62,235 nucleotides of DNA from Salegentibacter salarius (GTDB taxonomy: Bacteria; Bacteroidota; Bacteroidia; Flavobacteriales; Flavobacteriaceae), in the NCBI RefSeq assembly GCF_900168265.1, contig NZ_FVZF01000023.1, forward strand, positions 1 through 62,235, given 5' to 3'. Below, piece after piece: positions 10,346-18,628 of the stretch (the first letter of the stretch is position 1; every line of letters begins with the position of its first letter). Position numbers and translations under genes: made by a program. The notes below the pieces were generated by a model. The model made no database searches. It had not been told where the DNA came from and saw only the letters and a list, made by a program, of their open reading frames with translations.

Positions 10346-12703
10346 TTAGAACATTCCGCCGCCATCGGCTTCGTTATCGTCTCTTTGTTTTCTTTTTAGA
10401 GCCCTGTTTTTTCCGCCACCAAATCTATATGAAAAGCCTACATATACGTTCTGGGTTTCTCCTTTAAACCTTCCTTCTTGAGGTAAAGGCCTTCCATTGG
10501 TGAAGCTGAATTCCTGGGTGTCAAAAACATCATTAAAATTAAGGCTAAGTGTAGCTTTGCCGTCCAGAAAAGAATATCGGCCTCCTAAATTCATAAAATA
10601 CATTGGGTCCATATCCATTTGCAGGTCTTTGGCTTTGCTTCGGTAAAACCCGAATAATTGAAAAGTCAAATTCTCGGTTGCTTTAAAACTATGGTTGGTT
10701 CTAAAAGTCCAGGCTGTATTGTCGGTTTCTAAATACTCGGTGCCAACCACGCCTTTTAATTTCTGGCTATATAAGTCTAAATTTGTATTGGTGCTCCACC
10801 AGTCGGTGAATTTATAATTGGTGCCAAGTTCCAAACCATAAGCATTATTATCTTCAAAATTGTCAAATTGCAGTAGAAGTGAACCTTCTTCGTTGGGATC
10901 TTCTATAAAAACCTGGCTGATTTCATCATTAATATTTCTGAAGAATACTCCGGCAGTTAAGCTTCCTTTTTTAGTGAATTTTCGGGTGTAATTAAGTTCC
11001 AGGGAATTGGTAAACTGTGGGTCTAATTCAGGATTTCCCGAAACAGTTAATCTTGGTGTGCTGATCTCTCGAATAGGACTAACCTGCCCAAAACCGGGGC
11101 GATCAACTCTTCGGCTATAGCTTAATTGATAGGAATTTGTTTCACTTGGAGTATAATTCAAGAATCCGCTGGGATAAATATTGAAGTATTCATCACTAAA
11201 AACATTTTCGCCCTTGTAAATTGCATCTACGCTAAAATTCTCCAATCTGGCACCAAGCTGGTAAGACCATTTTTCGAAATTCTGCCCGTAAGTAGTGTAA
11301 AAGGAATAAATATCTCTTTTGTATTGATAAGTAGCAGCGTCAAGAAAAGTGCTGGTAGTCGTGTAACCGTTATCGGTTTCTAAAAGTCTAACTTCGGCAC
11401 CAACTTCCAGCTTGCTATTTTCTGAAAGAGGATTTTCATAATCTACGTTTGCAATAATATTTTCCCTTGTTTCTTTTACGTGATCACGGTAATCTGTGAA
11501 ACCATCAGTGTCTCCTTCAAAGTTGAAGACTGAATTTTCATCTTCATCAAAAGTATTGTAATCTAATTCAAATAGAATTTTATGACCTTCTTTCTCAAAT
11601 TTTCGGTCATAAGCAAAATTGTAGGTGCTATTAATATTATTGAAATTAGCATCAAGGTTTTGCGTTAGATTTAACTCGGGATTAGTAGGATAAATTATTC
11701 TTAGTGCGCCCAGAGGTCCGCCATCGTAATGGTTCTGGTTTGTGTAAAATGAAAATGTATTCTTGTCGTTCAGGTAAAAATCTACCCCAAGCTTGTATAA
11801 ATAAGATTCTCTGCTATTGGTGATATCGAAAGCCTGACGGTAATTATCTTCGGTAAAATTAATTCGTCCAAGGTTGTTGCGATCCCCAAACTGGGTGCCG
11901 AAATTTCCGTAGAAATTCAATTTCCCTTTTCTATAATTCATATCCAGCGAACCGTTATAGCGAGTGTTTTCACCAATGGTTACGCCAGTATTTAGATTCC
12001 CGTTGAAACCATCGTTAGCATTTTTATGTAATACAATATTGATGATCCCACTCATTCCTTCCGGGTTATATTTAGCTGAAGGATTAGTGATCAATTCAAT
12101 AGTTTTTATAGAAGTCGATGGAATTTGTTTCAGCAATTGGGCCGGATCCATATTGGTTGGCTTGCCGTCTATAAGAATACTTACGTTAGAATTTCCGCGA
12201 AGCGCAATATTACCATTCTGGTCTACATTAACCGAAGGTACATTGTTCATTATTTCTGAAGCACTGGCGCCGGTAGTAGTAAGATCCTTTCCAACATTTA
12301 TCACCTTGCGGTCAATTCTTTGTTCTATGGTAGTGCGTTCTGCAACTACCGTAACACCCTCCAGCATCGCTACATCTGGTTCTAACTCGATATTACCAAA
12401 GTTGTATGTTTTGTGATCTTTGGTGATTTCAATTTCTTTTGAAAAGGGTTTATAGCCCATAAACTGGACTTTAAAGGTGTAAGTGCCATTAGGGATTTTA
12501 TCTATGCTGAAAGTACCATCGGCTGCTGAGGTGTTTCCTGAAACCAGGTTGCCTTCCATATCGGTAATACTAATGGTGGCGTAAGGAATAGGTTCTTCCA
12601 GGTCGCCATCCATTACTGAACCCGAAATTTTGCCCACGGGTTCATTGGCCATTGCAGTAAAACTGCCTATACATAATGCTAAAATTAAAAATAACTGTTT
12701 CAT
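10346..12703 (-). CDS. TonB-dependent receptor-like outer-membrane beta-barrel protein
   Basis: A 785-residue protein. A Sec signal (residues 1-19, ending AMA-NEP) is followed by a CarboxypepD_reg-like domain (about 24-110; PIPYATISITDMEGN, then GTYTFKVQFMGYKPF), a plug-like domain (115-230; VINVGKDLTTTGASASEIM, SVNVDQNGNIALRG, ITNPSAKYNPEGMSGIINI) and a long barrel. This is the 'outer membrane beta-barrel' subfamily (OMP_b-brl_3) of TonB receptors. The Gly-rich basic tail KRKQRDDNEADGGGMF is typical of the flavobacterial group. The ligand is unknown. It is monocistronic, with a terminator downstream and a 491-nt upstream gap. Confidence 0.85.
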   Translation of the reverse strand: MKQLFLILALCIGSFTAMANEPVGKISGSVMDGDLEEPIPYATISITDMEGNLVSGNTSAADGTFSIDKIPNGTYTFKVQFMGYKPFSKEIEITKDHKTYNFGNIELEPDVAMLEGVTVVAERTTIEQRIDRKVINVGKDLTTTGASASEIMNNVPSVNVDQNGNIALRGNSNVSILIDGKPTNMDPAQLLKQIPSTSIKTIELITNPSAKYNPEGMSGIINIVLHKNANDGFNGNLNTGVTIGENTRYNGSLDMNYRKGKLNFYGNFGTQFGDRNNLGRINFTEDNYRQAFDITNSRESYLYKLGVDFYLNDKNTFSFYTNQNHYDGGPLGALRIIYPTNPELNLTQNLDANFNNINSTYNFAYDRKFEKEGHKILFELDYNTFDEDENSVFNFEGDTDGFTDYRDHVKETRENIIANVDYENPLSENSKLEVGAEVRLLETDNGYTTTSTFLDAATYQYKRDIYSFYTTYGQNFEKWSYQLGARLENFSVDAIYKGENVFSDEYFNIYPSGFLNYTPSETNSYQLSYSRRVDRPGFGQVSPIREISTPRLTVSGNPELDPQFTNSLELNYTRKFTKKGSLTAGVFFRNINDEISQVFIEDPNEEGSLLLQFDNFEDNNAYGLELGTNYKFTDWWSTNTNLDLYSQKLKGVVGTEYLETDNTAWTFRTNHSFKATENLTFQLFGFYRSKAKDLQMDMDPMYFMNLGGRYSFLDGKATLSLNFNDVFDTQEFSFTNGRPLPQEGRFKGETQNVYVGFSYRFGGGKNRALKRKQRDDNEADGGGMF

Positions 12704-13194
12704 TTTTTGATTGATTTTGATGATTAGTATGTTTAAAATAATTCCTTGTAATACATATTACTTAAATGTATTTCTTGATAAATTCATAGTTGTGATGAAT
12801 AGAATTTATCGGTTTTGATCGATGAATAACCCCGTTAATTTGTTATACCATATACTTTGCATAACATAATAGAAAAACATCGTTTTTTGCAATTTTGATC
12901 TTTCTCCTACTATAAAGACGAGTAGAAAAATGAAATGTTACAGTATTTTCAAAAGAATTAAAAAAAGCCATCTGAGCGTTTTAAAAAATGGTCCTCCTGT
13001 CAGGATCCAAGCTGCTATTAATTAAAACAACTTAGAAGTTGATACTAGTTTAGCTGAACCACAACTCCCAGACAGCCTAAAGATAAGTCGCCGGTTTACT
13101 AACCATCACATCTATATTCCAGCAAGCCTATCTACACAAAAGACTCTGCTAAAGTATATTTGTTACACTTGGGCCTAAGCCTTAGCTTTGTAAT
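12704..13194. other. 491-nt divergent intergenic region
   Basis: It must hold the leftward promoter of the receptor gene and holds the rightward promoter of the CoA-binding gene (13160-13190). I looked for a riboswitch-like fold and for a small gene. A 31-codon frame at 12930 has no start signal or family resemblance, so nothing further is called here. Confidence 0.5.
13160..13190 (+). promoter_or_regulatory. Bacteroidota promoter giving a nearly leaderless transcript
   Basis: TTG 13160-13162, a 20-nt spacer and TAGCTTTG 13183-13190 match the consensus. The ATG is at 13195, so transcription should begin at or just before the start codon. Confidence 0.75.
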
Positions 13195-13557
13195 ATGGAG
13201 AAGAAAACATTAGTTCTTGGAGCCTCATTAAATTCGGCGAGATATTCAAATATTGCCATAAAGAGATTGGTTAGGTATAATCAACCTACAGTGGCAATTG
13301 GATTGCGTAAAGGAGAAGTGGAAGGAGTGAAAATTGAAACCGAGAAAATTCCGTTTCAGGATATAGATACGGTAACACTTTATCTTGGCCCACCGCGACA
13401 GGGAGAATACTACGATTATATTGTTTCTTTAAATCCACAACGGGTAATCTTTAATCCCGGAACCGAAAATCAGGAATTTTACGAAATACTTAGAAAAAAT
13501 AATATTGAAATTGAAGTAGCCTGTACTTTAATTATGCTTGGAACGAATCAATATTAA
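13195..13557 (+). CDS. CoA-binding domain protein
   Basis: A 120-residue single-domain protein of the CoA_binding_2 type (YccU-like size). It has TLVLGASLNSARYSNIAIKRL, the nucleotide-binding loop and first helix, and later VTLYLGPPRQGEYYDYI and RVIFNPGTENQEF, which follow the family's Rossmann-like pattern. Role unknown; these proteins bind CoA or a related nucleotide. The 3' end overlaps the converging symporter gene by 30 bp. The start lies four bases after the promoter -7 box. Confidence 0.8.
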   Translation: MEKKTLVLGASLNSARYSNIAIKRLVRYNQPTVAIGLRKGEVEGVKIETEKIPFQDIDTVTLYLGPPRQGEYYDYIVSLNPQRVIFNPGTENQEFYEILRKNNIEIEVACTLIMLGTNQY

Positions 13558-14973
13558 TCCCAGTAGGGTTAAGAAACCATTTAGAATTAAAATAAAGAAG
13601 CCAAATTCAAAACCAAACCACACCAGGCTATTTATACTAATTATATAAGATAAAATTGGTGCCAAAATCGCTACTATAGGTACAAGCTTATCTTTCACAT
13701 TAATGCTGGTAAACAAACCAAGCGTATAGAGTCCCAGCAAAGGCCCGTAGGTATAACCGGCAAATTCAAACAATTTATTGATCACACTTTTATCGGCTAT
13801 CGCATATTTGAAAATCAGCATTACTGCGATAAATAAAATTGAAATAGTAATGTGAATTTGCTTCCTGATTTTCATTTGTTTAGCCTCTTCATAGCGTTTT
13901 TCGATATTAAGAATATCAATACTAAAAGAAGTGGTAAGCGCGGTTAAAGTACCATCGGCACTGGAATACGCTGCAGCGATAAGTCCCAGGATAAAAAGAA
14001 TAGCCACGCCAATTCCTAGTTCACCGCCGGTTGCAATAGCAGGGAAAAGTTCATCTTTAATGGCATCTATTCCGCTTAGATCGGCGTATTGCGTAAGTAG
14101 AACGCCCAGAATAAGAAACATCATGTTTACCACGGTAAGCACAATGGTAAAAGAAAACATATTTTTTTGAGCTTCTTTCAGGTTTCGGCAGGTTAGGTTT
14201 TTCTGCATCATATCCTGGTCAAGGCCCGTCATTACAATGGCAATAAATGCACCGCTTACAAATTGTTTTATAAAGTGATCACTGCTTTTCCAGTCTTCAA
14301 AAAAGAAGATTTTTGTAAGTCCGCTTTCTGATAGGTGATTGATCATTCCACCCGCTTTAAGCCCTAATTCATCTGAAACCACGATTAAAGTCACTCCAAG
14401 CGACAACAACATAAAAAATGTTTGCAGGGTATCTGTCCAGACCACGGTTTTAATTCCGCTTCTAAAAGTATATAACCAAATAAGGAATATAGTTGCAGAA
14501 ACGGTAACGTAATATGGAACTCCCAGTTCATCAAAAAGAATAAGCTGCAGCACATTTGCGACTAAAAAAAGCCTGAAACTAGAGCCGACTATCCTGGAAA
14601 GCAAGAAAAATGAAGCCCCGGTTTTATAGGAATATTTTCCGAAGCGTGATTCCAGGTAAGAATAAATAGAAGTAAGGTTTAACCTATAATAAAGCGGCAG
14701 GAGAATAAGCCCTATCACCGCATAACCCACGGTATAACCCAGAACTACCTGAAAATAACTAAAACTATCTGTAGCTACTGTACCCGGTAATGAAATAAAA
14801 GTAACCCCGCTAAGCGAAGCACCAATCATCCCAAAAGCAACAATATACCAGGGTGACTCCCGGTTAGCTCGAAAAAATTCAGCATTACTACCCGCTCTAC
14901 TGGAAAAGAAAGAAACCAAAAATAAAAGTCCGAAATAGGCGGCGATTAGAATTAAAATCTGGTAGGGCTGCAT
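13528..14973 (-). CDS. Sodium:solute symporter (SSS family)
   Basis: A 481-residue integral membrane protein with about 13 hydrophobic segments. It starts with a periplasmic N-terminus (QPYQILILIAAYFGLLFLVSF), then RESPWYIVAFGMIGASLSGVTF, the TM1-TM2 region of the SSS fold, and has GLDQDMMQKNLTCR and AAAYSSADGTLTALTTSFSIDI (TM8, with the Ser-Ser sodium-site region). SSS transporters couple Na+ entry to uptake of sugars, amino acids, sialic acid or similar; the substrate is not deducible. It converges on and overlaps the CoA-binding gene. The 285-nt upstream gap contains a family E element. Confidence 0.88.
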   Translation of the reverse strand: MQPYQILILIAAYFGLLFLVSFFSSRAGSNAEFFRANRESPWYIVAFGMIGASLSGVTFISLPGTVATDSFSYFQVVLGYTVGYAVIGLILLPLYYRLNLTSIYSYLESRFGKYSYKTGASFFLLSRIVGSSFRLFLVANVLQLILFDELGVPYYVTVSATIFLIWLYTFRSGIKTVVWTDTLQTFFMLLSLGVTLIVVSDELGLKAGGMINHLSESGLTKIFFFEDWKSSDHFIKQFVSGAFIAIVMTGLDQDMMQKNLTCRNLKEAQKNMFSFTIVLTVVNMMFLILGVLLTQYADLSGIDAIKDELFPAIATGGELGIGVAILFILGLIAAAYSSADGTLTALTTSFSIDILNIEKRYEEAKQMKIRKQIHITISILFIAVMLIFKYAIADKSVINKLFEFAGYTYGPLLGLYTLGLFTSINVKDKLVPIVAILAPILSYIISINSLVWFGFEFGFFILILNGFLTLLGLILIRSKHN

Positions 14974-15028
14974 AGCGATGATTTTGTGAAGTGGCGAATT
15001 TACAAATTAAGCTTAAACTTTCACCCGC

Positions 15029-15240
15029 TTACTCGATAATCGAAATTAAATGCTCCGAGGCTTGCCTCGAAAATCAAATTATATTTACCAATAATAATGC
15101 TTCGTGAGCTTGCTCCGAAGTCGTTTACTTAAAATGAACGATCAAGAACCTCTGGGCTGGGCAAGCTCAAAAGACGTGGATCTGAAAATTATTTTTCAGT
15201 CCTTGCAGGACAGCATATTTAAATCTCGATTATCGAGTAA
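15029..15240. repeat. Family E element, full-length, with 15-bp terminal inverted repeats
   Basis: TTACTCGATAATCGA (15029-15043) is the exact reverse complement of the right end (15226-15240). The 212-nt interior has several smaller hairpins (for example CTGAAAATTATTTTTCAG at 15182-15199) and no credible gene; a 63-codon frame through it is spurious. Shorter relatives occur at 23549, 30269 and 43709. It resembles a MITE. Confidence 0.75.
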
Positions 15241-15258
15241 AAATCATAAATTCGCAAT

Positions 15259-15876
15259 ATGGATTTTTCTTCAAAACTATTGGAACAGGCCGTAGATGAA
15301 ATGTCTCAACTTCCGGGCATTGGTAAGCGTACCGCTTTAAGGCTGGTATTGCATATGCTAAAGCAGCCCGAATCGCAAACCAAACAACTGGCAGATGCAC
15401 TTACTAAGCTAAGAACCGAAATAAAACTTTGTAAAAATTGCTATAATATTAGCGATACAGATTTGTGTGCCATTTGCGCTAATCCTTCCAGGAATTCAGA
15501 AATTGTTTGCGTGGTAGAGGATATTCGCGATGTAATGGCTATTGAGAATACCGATCAATACCGCGGGCATTATCACGTTCTTGGCGGTAAAATAAGTCCT
15601 ATGGATGGTATTGGCCCTTCTCAGCTTAGTATTAAACCATTAATAGAAAAAGTGCAGGCAGGAAAAGTAGAGGAGATCATTTTTGCCCTAAGCAGCACGC
15701 TGGAAGGCGATACCACTAATTTTTATATCTACAGGCAATTGGAAGGTACCGGTATTAAAACTTCAACAATAGCACGCGGAATTTCGGTAGGAGACGAACT
15801 GGAGTATGCAGATGAAGTGACTTTAGGAAGAAGTATTACCAACAGGGTTCCTTTTGAAAATTCTGCTAAAAATTGA
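15259..15876 (+). CDS. recR: Recombination protein RecR
   Basis: A 205-residue protein of standard RecR length. The N-terminal helix-hairpin-helix is seen as [15 protein letters not shown], the zinc finger as [16 protein letters not shown], and the Toprim domain as [16 protein letters not shown] with the conserved [15 protein letters not shown]. The C-terminal Walker-like segment is [15 protein letters not shown] and the protein ends with [20 protein letters not shown]. RecR works with RecO and RecF to load RecA on gapped DNA. It starts 18 nt after the family E element. The promoter of the next operon lies inside its 3' end. Confidence 0.95.
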   Translation: MDFSSKLLEQAVDEMSQLPGIGKRTALRLVLHMLKQPESQTKQLADALTKLRTEIKLCKNCYNISDTDLCAICANPSRNSEIVCVVEDIRDVMAIENTDQYRGHYHVLGGKISPMDGIGPSQLSIKPLIEKVQAGKVEEIIFALSSTLEGDTTNFYIYRQLEGTGIKTSTIARGISVGDELEYADEVTLGRSITNRVPFENSAKN

Positions 15877-15884
15877 TATCTTTA
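15854..15884 (+). promoter_or_regulatory. Promoter of the toxin-antitoxin pair, inside recR
   Basis: TTG 15854-15856, a 20-nt spacer and TATCTTTA 15877-15884 fit the Bacteroidota consensus except for the last base. It starts within the recR 3' end and points at the antitoxin. Confidence 0.6.
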
Positions 15885-15912
15885 AGTGAACTTCTCGCTA
15901 CAAAATAAACAG

Positions 15913-16182
15913 ATGGAAATTTCAGCATTTAAAAAAGCGATTATTGAAAAATTAGAGGGACTTAATGAAGCTCAACTGATTCAAGTTCAGGAGTTAATTG
16001 AAAATTTTCATCAACAAGAAAATATTGAGGAACCGCAAACCGATTATCACCTTGAGGAGTGGGATCTAATGCCTGATTGGCAAAAAAAAAGAATTGAAGA
16101 TGCTGAAAAAAGTTTAGGTAGAGTAGCAGGAGTTCCTCATAAAGAAGTTGCAAGAAGAGTAAAAGATAAATATGGCTTCTAA
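15913..16182 (+). CDS. Antitoxin of a ParE-type toxin-antitoxin module
   Basis: An 89-residue protein starting MEISAFKKAIIEKLEGLNE. The first half is helical and the second half acidic then basic (LEEWDLMPDWQKKRIEDAEK), with KEVARRVKDKYGF at the end. The W-x-x-(M/L)P-x-W-Q-x-x-x-I-x-x-A/G core matches the addiction-module antitoxins that pair with ParE in Bacteroidota. I prefer ATG 15913 to GTG 15886, because the predicted transcription start is near 15890. The toxin start codon lies inside its last 11 bases, so translation is coupled. It would bind the toxin and probably its own promoter. Confidence 0.7.
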   Translation: MEISAFKKAIIEKLEGLNEAQLIQVQELIENFHQQENIEEPQTDYHLEEWDLMPDWQKKRIEDAEKSLGRVAGVPHKEVARRVKDKYGF

Positions 16183-16483
16183 AAGGGAAGTTATTTGGGC
16201 TGTTTCAGCCATAAAGGAGTTAGACAGTATTCTTGATTATCTTGAAAATAAATGGGGCAAAACAGTTAGTGAAAATTTCTTTAATACCTTAGACCATTCG
16301 GTAGAGCTAATTAAGTTAAATCCTTATCAGTTTCTTGCACTCATAAAAGAAAAGAGGTTTTATAAATGTGTGGTGACAAAGCATAATTCTATTTTTTATA
16401 GTGTTCCGAATGAAACTCTTATTAGGATTCTACATGTTTTTGATACACGACAGGATCCCCGAAAACTTCCACTTAATCAATAA
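16172..16483 (+). CDS. RelE/ParE family toxin
   Basis: A 103-residue protein with the ParE pattern: VIWAVSAIKELDSILDYLENKWG, where the Ala-x-x-x-L-D-x-I-x-x-Y-L helix pair is diagnostic, then the beta-sheet portion KEKRFYKCVVTKHNSIFYSV and LIRILHVFDTRQDPRKL. The terminal V-F-D-x-R-Q-D-P-x-K/R-L is the conserved end of the family. ParE members inhibit gyrase and RelE members cut mRNA on ribosomes; this looks like the Bacteroidota ParE branch, but the target is not proven. It overlaps the antitoxin by 11 bases. Confidence 0.82.
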   Translation: MASKREVIWAVSAIKELDSILDYLENKWGKTVSENFFNTLDHSVELIKLNPYQFLALIKEKRFYKCVVTKHNSIFYSVPNETLIRILHVFDTRQDPRKLPLNQ

Positions 16484-16665
16484 TATTTCTACTGAAAAAT
16501 TTAGTTTCAGCTTATGAAATTGTAATTTTACCCAAAAGCGGATTTCATTTCTACGAGAGAAAATATATAATGAGAATTTAATTTATTGATTTTTTAATAC
16601 TTTTAAACTTGAATTTTCATTAAATTCGCAAACATAAACCTTAAAATAAGCTTTCAATTATAGAT

Positions 16666-18003
16666 ATGGCAAAGTTTGAACTTAAGCTACCAAAAATGGG
16701 CGAAAGTGTCGCCGAAGCAACGATTACCAACTGGCTAAAAGAAGTTGGAGATACCATTGAAGCCGACGAGCCGGTATTGGAAATCGCTACCGATAAAGTA
16801 GATAGCGAAGTCCCCAGCGAAGTAGAAGGAAAATTGGTAGAAAAACTTTTTGAAGCCGATGATGTAGTGCAGGTAGGCCAAACAATAGCTATTATTGAAA
16901 CCGAAGGTGAAATTCCTGCCGGTAGTGATGATGAATTAGATCTTGATCTTGACGATGAAAGCGAAGAAGAGGAGTATGCTGACGAAGTAGCTGAAAGTGT
17001 AGAGACTGCAAAAGAAACTGCGGGAAGTAAAGATTTTTCTGATGCTTCCAGGTTTTACTCTCCACTGGTAAAGAATATAGCAAAAGAAGAAGGTATAGAC
17101 CTTGACGAGTTGGAAGAAGTAGAAGGTACCGGTAAAGATAACCGGGTAACTAAGGACGATATTTTAGCTTACGTTGAGAACCGTGAGAAAGGAACTTCTG
17201 CCAAGCAAAAGCCAAAGGCAAAACAAGCACCTTCTGCAGATACCGGCAAAATGGCCAGCGCCAAAGCCGAGTCTGAAAAAGTAGTTCCTTCAGGAGAAGA
17301 TGAAATTATAGAAATGAGCCGAATGGGTAAAATGATCGCACACCATATGGTTGATAGCGCTCAAACTTCAGCTCACGTTCAATCTTTTATAGAGGTAGAT
17401 GTTACCAATATCTGGAACTGGAGAAACAAGCACAAAAACGATTTTCAGAAGAAAGAAGGAGAAAAACTTACGTTTACTCCAATTTTTATGGAGGCCGTGG
17501 CAAAAGCTATTCGTGATTTCCCATTGATCAATATCTCGGTAGATGGCGATAAGATCATTAAGAAGAAAAATATTAATCTTGGGATGGCTGCAGCTCTTCC
17601 AGATGGAAATTTAATAGTGCCGGTAATTAGAAATGCTGATCAACTTAACCTTGTTGGCCTTGCTAAAAAGGTAAATGATCTTGCAAACCGTGCACGCCAG
17701 AATAAATTAAAGCCAGACGATATTCAGGGTGGAACTTATACCGTAACCAACGTAGGAACTTTTGGAAGTATTATGGGAACGCCTATAATTAACCAACCGC
17801 AAGTTGCAATTCTTGCCCTGGGAGCCATTAGAAAAGTACCCGCAGTAATAGAAACTCCAGATGGCGATTTTATAGGAATTCGTTACAAGATGTTCCTTTC
17901 GCACAGTTATGATCACAGGGTTGTAAATGGAGCGCTTGGAGGCCAATTTGTACAACGTGTAGCGCAATATCTTGAAGGATTTGACAAGGATCGAGAGATA
18001 TAA
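16666..18003 (+). CDS. 2-oxo acid dehydrogenase E2 component (dihydrolipoyl acyltransferase)
   Basis: A 445-residue protein. The single lipoyl domain (1-80) has the lipoyl-lysine motif EIATDKVDSEV; an acidic linker follows (about 90-120), then the E3-binding domain (about 128-168; FYSPLVKNIAKEEGIDL, GTGKDNRVTKDDI), a Lys/Ala/Pro-rich linker and the catalytic domain (215-445). The active-site motif is SYDHRVVNGALGG: the catalytic His is present, but the usual Asp of HRxxDG is Asn. Branched-chain or 2-oxoglutarate-type specificity cannot be decided, and no E1 or E3 gene is adjacent. A strong terminator follows. Confidence 0.88.
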   Translation: MAKFELKLPKMGESVAEATITNWLKEVGDTIEADEPVLEIATDKVDSEVPSEVEGKLVEKLFEADDVVQVGQTIAIIETEGEIPAGSDDELDLDLDDESEEEEYADEVAESVETAKETAGSKDFSDASRFYSPLVKNIAKEEGIDLDELEEVEGTGKDNRVTKDDILAYVENREKGTSAKQKPKAKQAPSADTGKMASAKAESEKVVPSGEDEIIEMSRMGKMIAHHMVDSAQTSAHVQSFIEVDVTNIWNWRNKHKNDFQKKEGEKLTFTPIFMEAVAKAIRDFPLINISVDGDKIIKKKNINLGMAAALPDGNLIVPVIRNADQLNLVGLAKKVNDLANRARQNKLKPDDIQGGTYTVTNVGTFGSIMGTPIINQPQVAILALGAIRKVPAVIETPDGDFIGIRYKMFLSHSYDHRVVNGALGGQFVQRVAQYLEGFDKDREI

Positions 18004-18020
18004 ATTCAAATAATATTCTA

Positions 18021-18050
18021 AAAAAACCGGCTAATTTTAGCCGGTTTTTT
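18021..18050. terminator. Bidirectional terminator, 14-bp stem
   Basis: 18021-18034 (AAAAAACCGGCTAA) pairs exactly with 18037-18050 around a 2-nt loop. It separates the converging E2 and BLUF genes. Confidence 0.88.
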
Positions 18051-18076
18051 CTTTTTAAAGCTTTTTGATATCGTAT

Positions 18077-18496
18077 TCAAAGATTCTTTACGTAGTTATT
18101 TAATAGGTTTAAAGCAGGATGCTCATCTGGGCTTTGGTAATTGTCAAAAAGCTGCTCTGTTTCCAGGTCTTTATAACCAAGAATTTCAAAAGCTTCATCT
18201 TTTTGTAGCTTTTTAAAGGCCATAGACCAGTCAGAAAAGGCTCTTTCTTTACTGAAGCCAGAATCCAGTTCAGTTATGTTTTGGTGGCGTTTGTCTTTAG
18301 CTATTTTACTATACAGCCAATCAACATTTTCTTCTTCTCCTTCAATATATTGAATAAAAGTTCCCTGAAAATAGATCAGCATTCCGGTAACTGTAATCGC
18401 AGTGTTGTTATTTCGCGCTTTTTCAAGCAATTCTTTTAAAGCCTTATCAGTGATCACGTGACTTTGCCTGCTTACGTACGCAATATATTTAAGCAT
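18077..18496 (-). CDS. Stand-alone BLUF-domain blue-light sensor
   Basis: A 139-residue protein consisting of one BLUF (FAD) domain (1-95) and a short helical cap. All photocycle residues are present and fall one position before their counterparts in the well-studied cyanobacterial protein Slr1694: Tyr7 (in YIAYVSR), Asn31 (in ARNNNTAIT), Gln49 (in FIQYIEG), Trp90 and Met92 (in SDWSMAF). It should bind FAD and respond to blue light. There is no attached output domain, so it must act through a partner; neither neighbour is an obvious one (E2 converges, the exonuclease diverges). Confidence 0.9.
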   Translation of the reverse strand: MLKYIAYVSRQSHVITDKALKELLEKARNNNTAITVTGMLIYFQGTFIQYIEGEEENVDWLYSKIAKDKRHQNITELDSGFSKERAFSDWSMAFKKLQKDEAFEILGYKDLETEQLFDNYQSPDEHPALNLLNNYVKNL

Positions 18497-18628
18497 TCTG
18501 TTTCTTTTGATAAATTCAAAGGTAAAAAATGTAATTTATTTTTGTTCAAAAGAGCTTAAATTGCAAGTTTCTGGAAAAGCAAAGCTCATAAATTATAGTA
18601 TCTTTATCCCCAAAATCAAGCTCCTTTT

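Noticed and set aside
11964-12416. 150-codon ORF antisense to the second TonB receptor
   Set aside because: It is a shadow of a well-supported receptor; no independent signals.
12930-13025. Short ORF of about 31 codons between the receptor and CoA-binding genes
   Set aside because: No promoter match at its start, no conserved motif, and composition like non-coding sequence.
12704-13194. Search for a cobalamin or other riboswitch upstream of the receptor gene
   Set aside because: No B12-box-like or other conserved aptamer core could be recognised.
15104-15295. Open frame of 63 codons upstream of recR
   Set aside because: It lies mostly inside the family E repeat and overlaps the recR start in another frame; no protein-like pattern.
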